Positions 1 through 7,662 are shown, numbered from the stretch's first letter. The stretch: 30,177 nt of DNA from an uncultured Mailhella sp. (GCA_910578585.1 CAJTRG010000019.1:1-30177), one strand, 5' to 3'. The notes: generated by a model from the letters alone, not told the origin. Program-made: numbers and translations.

Positions 1-374
1 CAGAATGGATGCTCAACTTTACCGACAACGTATACCTTGTATGGTTCATGGTGGCGATCTTCCTGCTCTTCCTTGGCATGTTCATGGAAACGCTGGCTAT
101 CATCATGCTGGTAACGCCTGTTCTCCTGCCTCTTATGACAGCATTCGGCGTTGATCCGATCCACTTTGGTATCGTGCTGATTTGTTGTTGTGCAGTTGGT
201 TTCGCAACTCCTCCGCTTGGCGAAAACATGTTCGTTGCTTCCGGTATTTCCAACGAAAGCCTCGAAGCAATTTCCGTAAAGGCATTGCCTCTTGTTGCCA
301 TCAACCTTATCGCAATCTTTATCATTATTTTAGTTCCACAGCTCTCTTTATGGTTGCCAAGCTTGGTAGAATAA
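1..374 (+). CDS. TRAP transporter large permease, C-terminal part (DctM family)
   Basis: This is the 3' end of a gene that begins before the window; the reading frame is open from base 3. It encodes about 123 residues with three or more hydrophobic stretches. Visible features are a GMFMETLAI segment, a VTPVLLPL segment and a G(F)ATPPLGENMFVASGI motif near the C-terminus. These are typical of the last helices of the large membrane subunit (DctM, DedA-like fold) of tripartite ATP-independent periplasmic transporters. The family moves C4-dicarboxylates, sialic acid, taurine and other organic acids with a sodium or proton gradient and a periplasmic binding protein. The substrate cannot be told from this fragment. 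The gene is probably last in its operon because a strong terminator follows about 37 bases after the stop. Confidence 0.88.
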   Translation, partial: EWMLNFTDNVYLVWFMVAIFLLFLGMFMETLAIIMLVTPVLLPLMTAFGVDPIHFGIVLICCCAVGFATPPLGENMFVASGISNESLEAISVKALPLVAINLIAIFIIILVPQLSLWLPSLVE

Positions 375-410
375 ACAAATTATAGTATAGACATACTATA
401 CTTTATTTAT

Positions 411-455
411 AAAGGGTTGAGTTTTGTTTTGAATAGAACTCAATCCTTTTTATTT
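411..455 (+). terminator. Rho-independent terminator after the TRAP permease
   Basis: A 13-bp near-perfect stem (411-423 with 437-449, one G-U pair) is followed by a T-rich run. A separate perfect 8-bp inverted repeat with a 4-base loop (TATAGTAT / ATACTATA, 381-400) lies just upstream and may be part of the same 3' end. Confidence 0.8.
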
Positions 456-476
456 AAAAAGAAAATATTCTTTGTA

Positions 477-610
477 GGGGATAGTTTCCCCCTCCTAATT
501 TTTAAAGGGGAGAACTTTAAAGGGGATACCCCTTTTTGTTCCCCCCATTCTATCCCCCTTCCTAAAACCCCATTAACTCACTTCGCAAAAAAGAACTAAC
601 GTCTTTTTTG
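477..610. repeat. Intergenic two-hairpin repeat element, family 1, copy A
   Basis: This gap between convergent genes (375-823) holds no credible gene. It contains nested G-run/C-run inverted repeats: GGGGATAG at 477-484 with CTATCCCC at 550-557, and inner AAGGGG/CCCCTT arms. A bridge reading AAAACCCCATTAA follows, then an A/T hairpin (CAAAAAAGA 586-594 with TCTTTTTTG 602-610). The same order (G-run/C-run hairpin, AAACCCC-like bridge, A/T hairpin) recurs at 13246-13352 and 29338-29398, which suggests a genome-interspersed palindromic element. Confidence 0.5.
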
Positions 611-762
611 TCGGAGCTCGTCACAAGTTATGTAGTGCCTATTTTTGGGACTGTTGTTTCCTGCTTTTTGCAAAGCTTGCACTCTTTACCCGTACTGCCT
701 CGCAGAACGGCTTAGTTCACTCAAACAAAAATATTACCAGAATAAATAAAATTCCCTTTTAA

Positions 763-797
763 AACAAAAAGTCCTTACTTTTCAGCAAGGACTTTTC
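763..797 (-). terminator. Terminator of lpdA
   Basis: Perfect 10-bp stem AAAAGTCCTT (767-776) / AAGGACTTTT (787-796). On the minus strand it is followed by a U-rich run. It lies 27 bases past the lpdA stop. Confidence 0.8.
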
Positions 798-823
798 TTA
801 TTATGTTTTGTCAAAACAGCAAA

Positions 824-2245
824 TTATGCCATTCTGTGTGCAGCTTCAAAGATACCTTCAGCAAGGGTTGGGTGAGAGTGAATTGTGTGAGCAATATCAG
901 CTACTGTTGCACCCATTTGCATTGCCATGGTAACTTCTGCAATGATATCAGAAGAGTGAGCACCAGCAAGGTGAGCACCGAGGATCTTATTGGTTTTAGC
1001 GTCAACAATAAGTTTGAATGCGCCTGGGAGCTGACCCATAGCTTGAGCTTTACCAAGTTCACGGAATTGGAAGAGTTCAACTTTGTAGTCGGTTCCTTCA
1101 ACGAGTCCTTGTTTCTTGAGTTGAGCTTCAGAAGCACCAACGCTGCCGATTTCAGGGGTAACGAATACAGCTGAAGGAACAACTCTGTAATCTTGAGCAA
1201 CTTTCTTATCGCCCATGATGTTTTGAACAACGGTAAGAGCTTCAGCAACAGCCATATGAGCGAGCATGATTTTAGCAGGGCCTAAAATATCGCCGATAGC
1301 CCAAATGTGAGGAATGCTGGTTTCAAGGTATTCGTTAGCAACGATGTAACCGCGGTTGAGTTCCATGCCGAGTTCTTCAAGGCCAAGACCTTTACTGTTT
1401 GCAGAACGGCCAACAGCAGAAATAACAACATCAGCTTCAGCGAATGCTGCTTCGCCTGGGGTTGCAGGTGGGCAGAATGGGGAGTCAACAACTTTAGCTT
1501 TTACTTTGCCGTCAACGATTTCAACGGAATCAACAACGCGTCTTACTTCGGTTTTGATGCCGGCTTTCTTCATTTCACGGGTAAGGATTTTACTGAGTTC
1601 TTCGTCAAGGCTTGGAACAGGAAGAATTCTGTCAGCGCCTTCAATAATGGTAACTTTTGTTCCAAAGGTATTGAATACCATAGCAAGTTCTGAACCGATA
1701 ACGCCGCCGCCAACAATGATCATGGTCTTTGGAACATAGTTCAAAAGGAGTGCATCGTCAGAAGAAAGAACATATTTGTGGTCAACAGGAAGGCTTGGGA
1801 GGTTGAGAGGAGCTGAACCGGTTGCGATAATGAGATCGTCGCTTTCAACTTTTTCAACAGAGCCGTCCTCTTTGGTTACTTCAACAAGGTTAGCGCTGAT
1901 AACTTTAGCAGTTCCCATGATAACGTTAACTTTGAGAAGGTCAGCGGTTTTTTCAAGACCGCCGCGAAGGGTAGCAGAAACTTTTTCCTTACGAGCAATA
2001 ACTGCCGGCATATCAACAGCTGCAGAGCCTTCAACAGTAATACCATATTCTTTTGCTTGATGAATTGCTTCAAAAGCTTCAGCAGAAGCTTTCAAAGTTT
2101 TGGTTGGGATACAACCACAGTTTAAGCATGTGCCACCAAGCCATTTTTTTTCGATAAGGGTAACTTTTGCGCCTTTTTTAGCAGCGTCAAAAGCAGCGGT
2201 GTATCCTCCGGGACCAGCACCGATAACAGTAATGCGTTTACTCAT
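824..2245 (-). CDS. lpdA: Dihydrolipoyl dehydrogenase (E3)
   Basis: FAD-dependent pyridine nucleotide-disulfide oxidoreductase that reoxidises the dihydrolipoyl groups of 2-oxoacid dehydrogenase or glycine cleavage complexes with NAD+. The protein is 473 residues, the family's usual size. It shows the N-terminal FAD fold GAGPGG (9-14), the redox-active disulfide motif GGTCLNCGCIPTK (C40 and C45), a second dinucleotide fold GGGVIG, the AIGD motif of the FAD domain, and the C-terminal HSHPTLAE segment with the catalytic His-Glu pair. I chose the ATG at 2245 because a GAGG ribosome site lies 5 bases upstream; an in-frame ATG at 2281 has none. The gene is monocistronic, ended by a hairpin. gcvH lies close by, so the partner could be the glycine cleavage system; this is inference because gcvP and gcvT are not in the window. 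Confidence 0.95.
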   Translation of the reverse strand: MSKRITVIGAGPGGYTAAFDAAKKGAKVTLIEKKWLGGTCLNCGCIPTKTLKASAEAFEAIHQAKEYGITVEGSAAVDMPAVIARKEKVSATLRGGLEKTADLLKVNVIMGTAKVISANLVEVTKEDGSVEKVESDDLIIATGSAPLNLPSLPVDHKYVLSSDDALLLNYVPKTMIIVGGGVIGSELAMVFNTFGTKVTIIEGADRILPVPSLDEELSKILTREMKKAGIKTEVRRVVDSVEIVDGKVKAKVVDSPFCPPATPGEAAFAEADVVISAVGRSANSKGLGLEELGMELNRGYIVANEYLETSIPHIWAIGDILGPAKIMLAHMAVAEALTVVQNIMGDKKVAQDYRVVPSAVFVTPEIGSVGASEAQLKKQGLVEGTDYKVELFQFRELGKAQAMGQLPGAFKLIVDAKTNKILGAHLAGAHSSDIIAEVTMAMQMGATVADIAHTIHSHPTLAEGIFEAAHRMA

Positions 2246-2350
2246 AATAACCTCGTTATTTTTGATAAAATTTGCGCGCATGAGGCGTCTGCAAATTTTT
2301 ATTTTCCATATTGTATAATTGCCATTAACAAAAATGGCATTGACTCCGTG

Positions 2351-2379
2351 ATAGTATTCACAAACTTAAATTAAAGCAA
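2351..2379 (-). promoter_or_regulatory. Candidate sigma-70 promoter of lpdA, with leader inverted repeat
   Basis: On the minus strand TTGCTT (2374-2379) and TACTAT (2351-2356) are 17 bases apart. Just downstream of the predicted start of transcription lies an inverted repeat TGCCATT-N6-AATGGCA (2320-2339), a possible operator or leader hairpin. Between this and 2542 the sequence is only AT-rich, with no gene seen. Confidence 0.45.
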
Positions 2380-2542
2380 GTCTTTTTAAGAAAAAATTTT
2401 TCTTTTTTTGCACATTTTACTGTCTGCATTTAAAGGAAAAAATTTTTTACAAAAAATATAAGTGCCCAAAAATAAAAAGATAAATTTAATGAGGGGATTG
2501 AGAAGAAAAAATGAAAATTTTGTTATTTTTGTCACAAAATGC

Positions 2543-2569
2543 TTGACAAAAAAGTTTTGCGTGTATACA
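2543..2569 (+). promoter_or_regulatory. Candidate promoter of the OsmC-like gene
   Basis: TTGACA at 2543-2548 is followed by TATACA at 2564-2569 (15-base spacer; TACAAG at 2566 would give 17). The start codon is 60 bases further on. Confidence 0.5.
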
Positions 2570-2627
2570 AGAGTCCCAACAACTTTGGAAACAAAGTAAT
2601 TTTTTATGCATTTTTAGGAGAAACGAA

Positions 2628-3035
2628 ATGGCACTTTTTAGATCAGAATATCTTGGCGATTTGCAAGTAACCTGCACCAACACAATCAGCGGTGCAAAAG
2701 TTACAACCGACGCTTTCTTGGGTTATGAAAACAAAGGCGATTTGCTCAGCCCAATCGACCTTTGCGTAGCATCACTTTGCTGCTGCTCACTTTCTATGGT
2801 TGGTACTTATGCAGATAACCATGAAATTGATATTGATGGTGCATATTCTGAATGTGATTATAAAGTAGCTGTAAACCCAAAACGTATTACAGAAATCACC
2901 CTCACTTTCGTTATGCCTAAGGATAAAGAATTTTCTGACAAAGAAAAGATGATGCTCGAAAAAGTTGCTGCTTCTTGTGGTGTTCACCATAGCTTGCACA
3001 CTGATATTGTTCAAACTGTAAAATTTGAATGGTAA
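2628..3035 (+). CDS. OsmC family peroxiredoxin-like protein
   Basis: 135 residues, the normal length for the OsmC/Ohr fold. The family reduces organic hydroperoxides or peroxides with a pair of cysteines. The two expected positions are present: C53 in the SPIDLCVASLCCC segment (OsmC families have SPxELLxxALxxC here) and C117 in AASCGVHHSL. The run of three cysteines at 51-53 is unusual. A strong AGGAG site sits 8 bases before the ATG. The gene stands alone between its own promoter and a strong terminator and is likely cytoplasmic. Whether it acts on organic peroxides, persulfides or another substrate cannot be told; the YhfA-type branch of the family is also possible. Confidence 0.85.
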   Translation: MALFRSEYLGDLQVTCTNTISGAKVTTDAFLGYENKGDLLSPIDLCVASLCCCSLSMVGTYADNHEIDIDGAYSECDYKVAVNPKRITEITLTFVMPKDKEFSDKEKMMLEKVAASCGVHHSLHTDIVQTVKFEW

Positions 3036-3070
3036 GATATAGTTAATTAGCCAATTAACTTCCATAAACG

Positions 3071-3099
3071 AAAAGGACGCATGAAAATGCGTCCTTTTT
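3071..3099 (+). terminator. Terminator of the OsmC-like gene
   Basis: A 12-bp perfect stem (3071-3082 with 3087-3098) is closed by a GAAA tetraloop, followed by Ts. Confidence 0.9.
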
Positions 3100-3140
3100 G
3101 TTGTTGATTTAGAGCATTTTCAGAAATAAATTTTATAATT

Positions 3141-3352
3141 AAACTTAAAAAGTTTTATAAAGGGGTGCAGGGGAAGAAACTTTTACAGCCACCGAAGGCG
3201 GCGAAGTCGTTTGCGTTTGCGAAGAATGAGCAATTACGCAAATGGACAGCAGAGATGCCACCGAAGGCGACGAAGTCGTTTCTCTTATGTCGAGTTTACG
3301 AGACTTAGAGAAATGGACAGCAGAGATAAAGTTTTTCCCCTGCAAAAATTTC
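3141..3352. repeat. Intergenic hairpin element, family 2, with a large insert in its loop
   Basis: This element lies between two converging terminators, so no neighbouring gene explains it. It starts with a small hairpin (AAACT/AGTTT, 3141-3156). Then come the arms GCAGGGGAAGAAACTTT (3167-3183) and AAAGTTTTTCCCCTGC (3328-3343), complementary over 16 positions with one bulge. A homologous element at 13421-13490 has the same parts in the same order, but its arms are separated by only 8 bases. Here the arms are separated by about 144 bases holding two repeated cassettes. Confidence 0.6.
3189..3327. repeat. Two tandem 68-70 bp cassettes with constant flanks and variable self-complementary cores
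   Basis: Copies at 3189-3256 and 3258-3327. Both begin with CCACCGAAGGCG(G/A)CGAAGTCGTTT and end with AAATGGACAGCAGAGAT. The cores differ in sequence, yet each forms its own hairpin: copy 1 pairs TTTGCGT with ACGCAAA, copy 2 pairs TTTCTCT with AGAGAAA. Pairing is kept while the bases change, which argues for a structured RNA or DNA element. No start codon with a ribosome site or coding pattern is apparent. Confidence 0.65.
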
Positions 3353-3377
3353 CAAGATTTATAGGAAACGTTCTAAT

Positions 3378-3405
3378 AAAAGAAAACCCCGCACGAGGCG
3401 GGGTT
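3378..3405 (-). terminator. Terminator of gcvH
   Basis: Perfect 8-bp GC-rich stem AACCCCGC (3385-3392) / GCGGGGTT (3398-3405). On the minus strand it is followed by a U-rich tail. Confidence 0.85.
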
Positions 3406-3430
3406 ATAAAATATCAATGCAGTATTGAAC

Positions 3431-3832
3431 TTATTTGTTCAAGAAAGCACGGTATGCATCAGCAGTCAAAAGACCTTCGATGTCAGCTTCGTTTGCAACT
3501 TCAAAGCGAACAATCCAGCCTTTTTCATAAGGAGATTCGTTCAAAGTAGCAGGAGCGTCGCCTACAGCAGCGTTAACATCAATGATTTTACCTTTTACAG
3601 GGGTGAAAAGTTTGTTAACACTCTTGATAGATTCAACTTCACCGTAAGGTACACCAGCGTCAAATTCATCACCAACGGACGGAAGGTCAATGTAAACAAC
3701 TTCACCTAATTGGTCTTGAGCAAAATCGCTGATACCGGAAAGGTAGCTGTTGCCGTCTTTTTTAAGCCAAATGTGTTCGTCTGTGTAGCGGCGGTCGTCT
3801 GGCAATAAAATTTCTTCTAATTTCTTGTGCAT
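3431..3832 (-). CDS. gcvH: Glycine cleavage system H protein
   Basis: 133 residues, the normal size for the lipoyl carrier that shuttles the aminomethyl group between the P, T and L proteins of the glycine cleavage system. The biotinyl/lipoyl fold is clear: the YTDEHIWL start of the domain, GEVVYIDLPSVGD, then GEVESIKSVNKLFTPVKG with the lysine to be lipoylated at K70. Start chosen at the ATG 3832, with GAGGAG nine bases upstream. The gene appears to have its own promoter and terminator. The P and T proteins are outside the window. Some organisms use H-like proteins in other lipoate relay roles, so involvement in glycine cleavage itself is by family only. Confidence 0.95.
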   Translation of the reverse strand: MHKKLEEILLPDDRRYTDEHIWLKKDGNSYLSGISDFAQDQLGEVVYIDLPSVGDEFDAGVPYGEVESIKSVNKLFTPVKGKIIDVNAAVGDAPATLNESPYEKGWIVRFEVANEADIEGLLTADAYRAFLNK

Positions 3833-3905
3833 AGTGGAAACTCCTCTAAAATTTTCTTTCGGGTATTTATGAAAAAATTAACAAATACCAAGAAATACAA
3901 AACGC

Positions 3906-3934
3906 ATGCTAGCTTAAGAAAACTGTTTTGTCCA
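3906..3934 (-). promoter_or_regulatory. Candidate promoter of gcvH
   Basis: On the minus strand TGGACA (3929-3934) and TAGCAT (3906-3911) are separated by 17 bases, 75 bases before the gcvH start. A weak 7-bp inverted repeat (GGTATTT 3862-3868 / AAATACC 3883-3889) lies in the leader. Confidence 0.35.
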
Positions 3935-3957
3935 GTGCTTGAGCGTGTATTTTATGT

Positions 3958-6900
3958 TTATTTTATGATTGCAAGTTTTTTTAGCGTGTTACTAATATTT
4001 TCAAGGCTGATTGGCTTTGCAATGTGCGCATTCATGCCTGCATTCAGGCAATTTTGCACATCTTCATTGAATGCATTAGCGGTCATGGCAATAATGGGGA
4101 TTGTTTTGCCGTGTGCTTTTTTTGAGCTGCGAATAGCTTTTGTGGCTTCAATGCCGTTCATGACGGGCATTTGTATATCCATGAAAATAAAATCAATATC
4201 ACCTTTTTTGCTTTTCAGGAATTTATTTACTGCGATTTCGCCGTTTTCGGCGGTGATGACCGTTGCTCCCATTTTTTCAAGGAATTTGGTGGCGACAAGG
4301 CTGTTGACGGGGTGGTCTTCAACAAGCAGGATATGTTTTTTGCTTAAATCGATAGTATGGAAATTGACGGCAGTATGTTCTTCATGTTTTGGTTTTTGCT
4401 CTGCAACGGCATATTCCAAATGCAGCGTGAACGTTGTGCCTTTGCCTTTTTCGCTTTCAGCGCAAACAGTGCCCCCTTGCATTTCCACTAAGGCTTTCAC
4501 AATGGCAAGGCCGAGCCCGGAACCTTCAATGCGCTTGATTGTGTCGTTTTCTTCCCTTTGGAATGCTTCAAAAATTTTCGGCATCTGTTCTTTGGAAATG
4601 CCGATTCCAGTATCTTGGATTTGAATTTTAAAATGGGCTGTTTTGGGATTGTTGGTTTCTTCTTGGAACACTTTGAAAATGACAGTTCCGTGCATAGGTG
4701 TGAATTTCACCGCATTGCCGAGCAGATTCGTGAGTATGCGTTTAAAGTTGCTTATATCGCCGATAATGTAGTCGTTTGTAACGGAATTGCATTCAAATTT
4801 TAATTCTTGTTTTTTTTGCATGACGATACCTTTGAAGGTATTCACAATTTCTGCGCAAGCTTTTAGAAGGGCAAAAGGTTTATTGTTGAGATCCGCTTTT
4901 CCGCTTTCCATACGGTTGACATCAAGGATATCATTGATAATCGCAAGCAAGCTTTCGGAACTTGATTGGATGACGTCCAAGCTTTCTTTTATTTGCTCTT
5001 TATTGTCAATATCTTCAAGGGCGATATTCGCCATGCCGATGATTGCGTTCATGGGGGTTCTGATGTCATGGCTCATGGAAGCCAAGAATTGGCTTTTTGC
5101 TTTTATGGCCTCATTTGCCATTTGCAGCGACTTGTGGAGCATGGAATCTTTTTCTTGTTCGAGTTTGAAATTGTCCGTGATATCGAAGCTTCTTTCGCAA
5201 AACGTTTGGGAATTTTCGTCAAGCATGAAAAAATGTGCCCGATTGTAGCGGTTCTCGTTGTCTTTAGTGACAGTGCGGTAAATGAAGCTGAACTCGCCTT
5301 CAAGCTTGAGACGCTCCAAAATGTTTTGAGGTTTTACGGTTTCCAAATAGGTTGAACGTTCTTCTTTTATAACTATTGAATTGCCGAATGCCAAATAATC
5401 ATAAAAATAATTGCCGGAAAAAGAGATGTCCTGAAGGGATTTTTGGATTTCGCTGCCAAAGGAAGATACGTAATTGCCCGTAGCATAGTTGATACGCATG
5501 ATGAAATCGTATCTGTGATTGGAAAGTTTATTGCTGTAAGCTTTTTTAATGTAATTGATAGTGATGTCTTCCATCGTGATTTTTGCGAAATTTTCTTGCG
5601 TTGTCGGATTTTTCAATAAAACGATTTTGAGAGCGGTCCAAATGCTGTCGCTGCCGTTTGTTTTGAAAGGGAATATGATTGCTTCTTGGGAATTTTGTTC
5701 TCCGGTAAATTTCAATAGGTTTTTTCTGCTGATAGTTTTTAAAATAAGCTGTTTTTTCTCCTGATCAAGGCAAAGATCGGCGATATTGTCTCTTAATTCC
5801 TGCAAGCTCAGGTTTTCATGATTGAGGGATTCTATTGACGATATCATGCGGATAACTTTTCTTTCATTGAAGCTGTATATGCAGTTTAAAATGTTTGCTT
5901 CATTTTTTGTGTCAAAAAGTTTAAATTCCTGCTTATAGTTTTCTTCAAGGTTTTTCTGCTGTTGGATGTTGTAAATCGTGCCAATGGCTGAAGACGGACT
6001 GCCTATCTTGTTCGGTTTTACGGAAAATGAAACCTGATGCCAGACAAATTCATCCATGATGGAATCTTTTATTCGCAATTCTTCTTTGATTACAGCTTCG
6101 CCGGATTCAATTTTTTTGAAAATGTCTTTGCATTTTTCTATGTCGTCAGGATGGATGAGTTCCGCCTTAAAAAGACTGTCGGGAACATTGACAAAGGAAG
6201 TTGTTTGAAAGAAGTTTGATTTCGGATGGTTTTCAAGTGTCAATGTCCTTGCTGCGAAGTCGTAGTTCCAAATATAAAGTCCTGTCTGTTCTGTTGCGAC
6301 GGAAAAAAGTTTTTTCAGCTCTATAAGATCATTGTTGTTTTCACATGTTCCGATAGCAAGCACGGAATTGTCGGTTTTTATGGCGCTGTATCGGATTTTT
6401 TGCCATTCTTCTTTGCCTTCCTTGTTATATACTTGTATATCGGCGGAAATTTCCGTTTCTCCCTTTAAAAGGGCTTTGTGCAAATCAATCAATTTTTGCT
6501 GTGAACGGGGAGTGATGTTGAAAAAGCGTCCGAGCATTTCGGTAAAGCCCGAATAACGGATTTCTTCCTTGTTATTGAAGATATCTATGTTGCCTTCGTC
6601 TTTGACAGGGTCGTATTCCCAATAAAAAATACCGCTGTGTTCCAATGCTGTTTTGAGCTTCAGAAGTTTGAGCGGGATTTGGTTGAGAGAACAAGGAACG
6701 CTCTTTTGAATTTTTGAAAGGTCACCATGTTTTGAAAGAAAATTCAGGGAACGGAGACGGAGATTGTTTACTTTATCGATAAGTTTATGGTTGCTGGTGG
6801 TGTCGGTGCATTCAAAAGATACATTCACAGCAGGTTTCAGGAGCGGAAACATCGGCTTGTTCTTGAGTGCCGTTATCGGAGAGTTTTGAAAAAGATCGGA

Positions 6901-7317
6901 AGAATTTGTCTCGCTGCGGACTGTTTCTTCGTTTGAGAAAAGAAATTTCACTTTTGAAGTGTTTTCCAAGGCTTTAGTAAGAAAATGCACTGAGCGGATT
7001 TTATTGTTGCTGATGACAAAATGGATTGTGACGGAAAAGTTGGCGCAGGGAAATTCCGCTTCAATGAAAAGCACGGACATGGCTTCGCTTTTAAAAAGAA
7101 ACCGTTCGGAAACAAGTTCAAGTTGTTCCGGTTTTTTTTGAATTAAATCTGAAAAAATTTCGTTGAATTTGTCAGACACGGATATTTGATAGACTGTATC
7201 CTGCAATATAACAGTTAATGGAAAATCACAAAGCGAAAGGGCCAGTTTACAGTTTTTGCCAACAAAAATGGCATGAAGAAACTGAAAGCCGAGAGAAGAT
7301 TGTTCTGAAGTTTTCAT
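3958..7317 (-). CDS. Soluble hybrid sensor histidine kinase with PAS domains and a receiver
   Basis: 1119 residues. The first ~210 residues match no family I recognise and show no convincing membrane helix or signal peptide, so the protein looks cytoplasmic. PAS-like modules follow at about 222-330 and 338-455, with the second showing the LIHPDD and FVWHQVSFSV features of PAS_3/PAC. A poorly conserved, perhaps PAS-like segment covers 455-720. The kinase core has the H box SMSHDIRTPMN (H750), the N box NLLGNAVKFT (N868), G1 DTGIGIS (902-908) and G2 GSGLGLA (933-939). A receiver domain starts near 994 (ILLVEDHPVN) with phospho-acceptor D1047 in FIFMDIQMPVMNG and the conserved K in the IAKP segment. 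Such kinases autophosphorylate H750 and pass phosphate to D1047, then usually to an HPt protein not seen here. No good ribosome site precedes the ATG at 7317, so a downstream start is possible. Target and signal are unknown. Confidence 0.9.
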   Translation of the reverse strand: MKTSEQSSLGFQFLHAIFVGKNCKLALSLCDFPLTVILQDTVYQISVSDKFNEIFSDLIQKKPEQLELVSERFLFKSEAMSVLFIEAEFPCANFSVTIHFVISNNKIRSVHFLTKALENTSKVKFLFSNEETVRSETNSSDLFQNSPITALKNKPMFPLLKPAVNVSFECTDTTSNHKLIDKVNNLRLRSLNFLSKHGDLSKIQKSVPCSLNQIPLKLLKLKTALEHSGIFYWEYDPVKDEGNIDIFNNKEEIRYSGFTEMLGRFFNITPRSQQKLIDLHKALLKGETEISADIQVYNKEGKEEWQKIRYSAIKTDNSVLAIGTCENNNDLIELKKLFSVATEQTGLYIWNYDFAARTLTLENHPKSNFFQTTSFVNVPDSLFKAELIHPDDIEKCKDIFKKIESGEAVIKEELRIKDSIMDEFVWHQVSFSVKPNKIGSPSSAIGTIYNIQQQKNLEENYKQEFKLFDTKNEANILNCIYSFNERKVIRMISSIESLNHENLSLQELRDNIADLCLDQEKKQLILKTISRKNLLKFTGEQNSQEAIIFPFKTNGSDSIWTALKIVLLKNPTTQENFAKITMEDITINYIKKAYSNKLSNHRYDFIMRINYATGNYVSSFGSEIQKSLQDISFSGNYFYDYLAFGNSIVIKEERSTYLETVKPQNILERLKLEGEFSFIYRTVTKDNENRYNRAHFFMLDENSQTFCERSFDITDNFKLEQEKDSMLHKSLQMANEAIKAKSQFLASMSHDIRTPMNAIIGMANIALEDIDNKEQIKESLDVIQSSSESLLAIINDILDVNRMESGKADLNNKPFALLKACAEIVNTFKGIVMQKKQELKFECNSVTNDYIIGDISNFKRILTNLLGNAVKFTPMHGTVIFKVFQEETNNPKTAHFKIQIQDTGIGISKEQMPKIFEAFQREENDTIKRIEGSGLGLAIVKALVEMQGGTVCAESEKGKGTTFTLHLEYAVAEQKPKHEEHTAVNFHTIDLSKKHILLVEDHPVNSLVATKFLEKMGATVITAENGEIAVNKFLKSKKGDIDFIFMDIQMPVMNGIEATKAIRSSKKAHGKTIPIIAMTANAFNEDVQNCLNAGMNAHIAKPISLENISNTLKKLAIIK

Positions 7318-7351
7318 AGGCGGTTAGTCTGTTCGTTAGAAATTTTTTCTG

Positions 7352-7380
7352 AAAATATTTAGTATTGAACACGATGTCAA
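7352..7380 (-). promoter_or_regulatory. Candidate promoter of the hybrid kinase gene
   Basis: On the minus strand TTGACA (7375-7380) and TATTTT (7352-7357) are 17 bases apart, about 35 bases before the proposed ATG. Confidence 0.4.
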
Positions 7381-7410
7381 GTGATGCATGCATTGGTTTT
7401 TGCAGGTTTT

Positions 7411-7432
7411 CCTATATATATATATATATAGG
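7411..7432. repeat. (TA)9 tract in a 22-bp perfect palindrome
   Basis: Nine TA units (7413-7430) are bracketed by CC and GG, giving a perfect palindrome. It lies 30 bases upstream of the proposed -35 of the hybrid kinase and about 105 bases upstream of the tRNA promoter, between two diverging transcripts. Confidence 0.9.
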
Positions 7433-7536
7433 TTTAACAATGTGAAAATATTGATTTTTTTGTCTGTTTTTCTGATGAAAATTTTATGATTTTTTTATTT
7501 TTAAAAACAAGAATAATTTAAATTTAATAAAAAAAC

Positions 7537-7565
7537 TTGACAAGTGTTTGCTAAGTGTATATAAG
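7537..7565 (+). promoter_or_regulatory. Promoter of tRNA-Arg
   Basis: TTGACA (7537-7542), a 17-base spacer and TATAAG (7560-7565), 12 bases before the mature tRNA. Very close to the sigma-70 consensus. Confidence 0.8.
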
Positions 7566-7577
7566 AAAATCTCAAGT

Positions 7578-7654
7578 GCGCTTGTGGCTCAGCTGGATAG
7601 AGCAACAGGCTACGAACCTGTAGGTCGGGCGTTCGAATCGCTCCAGGCGCGCCA
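7578..7654 (+). tRNA. tRNA-Arg, anticodon ACG
   Basis: A 77-base cloverleaf can be folded by eye. The acceptor stem is GCGCTTG/CAGGCGC with one G-U pair. The D stem is GCTC/GAGC. The anticodon stem ACAGG/CCTGT has loop CTACGAA, giving anticodon ACG at 7612-7614. The T arm is GGGCG-TTCGAAT-CGCTC and the encoded 3' end is GCCA. ACG is expected to be edited to ICG by TadA and to read CGU, CGC and CGA. It is transcribed alone, from a strong promoter to a strong terminator. An AT-rich accessory block begins directly after it. Confidence 0.97.
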
Positions 7655-7662
7655 CATATTTC

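Noticed and set aside
824..2281. Several long open frames opposite lpdA and opposite the chemoreceptors
   Set aside because: They mirror strongly conserved genes on the other strand and have no family resemblance.
3189..3327. CRISPR array from the repeat-variable-repeat pattern
   Set aside because: Only two units; the conserved part is longer than usual, the variable cores are self-complementary rather than spacer-like, and no cas genes are near.
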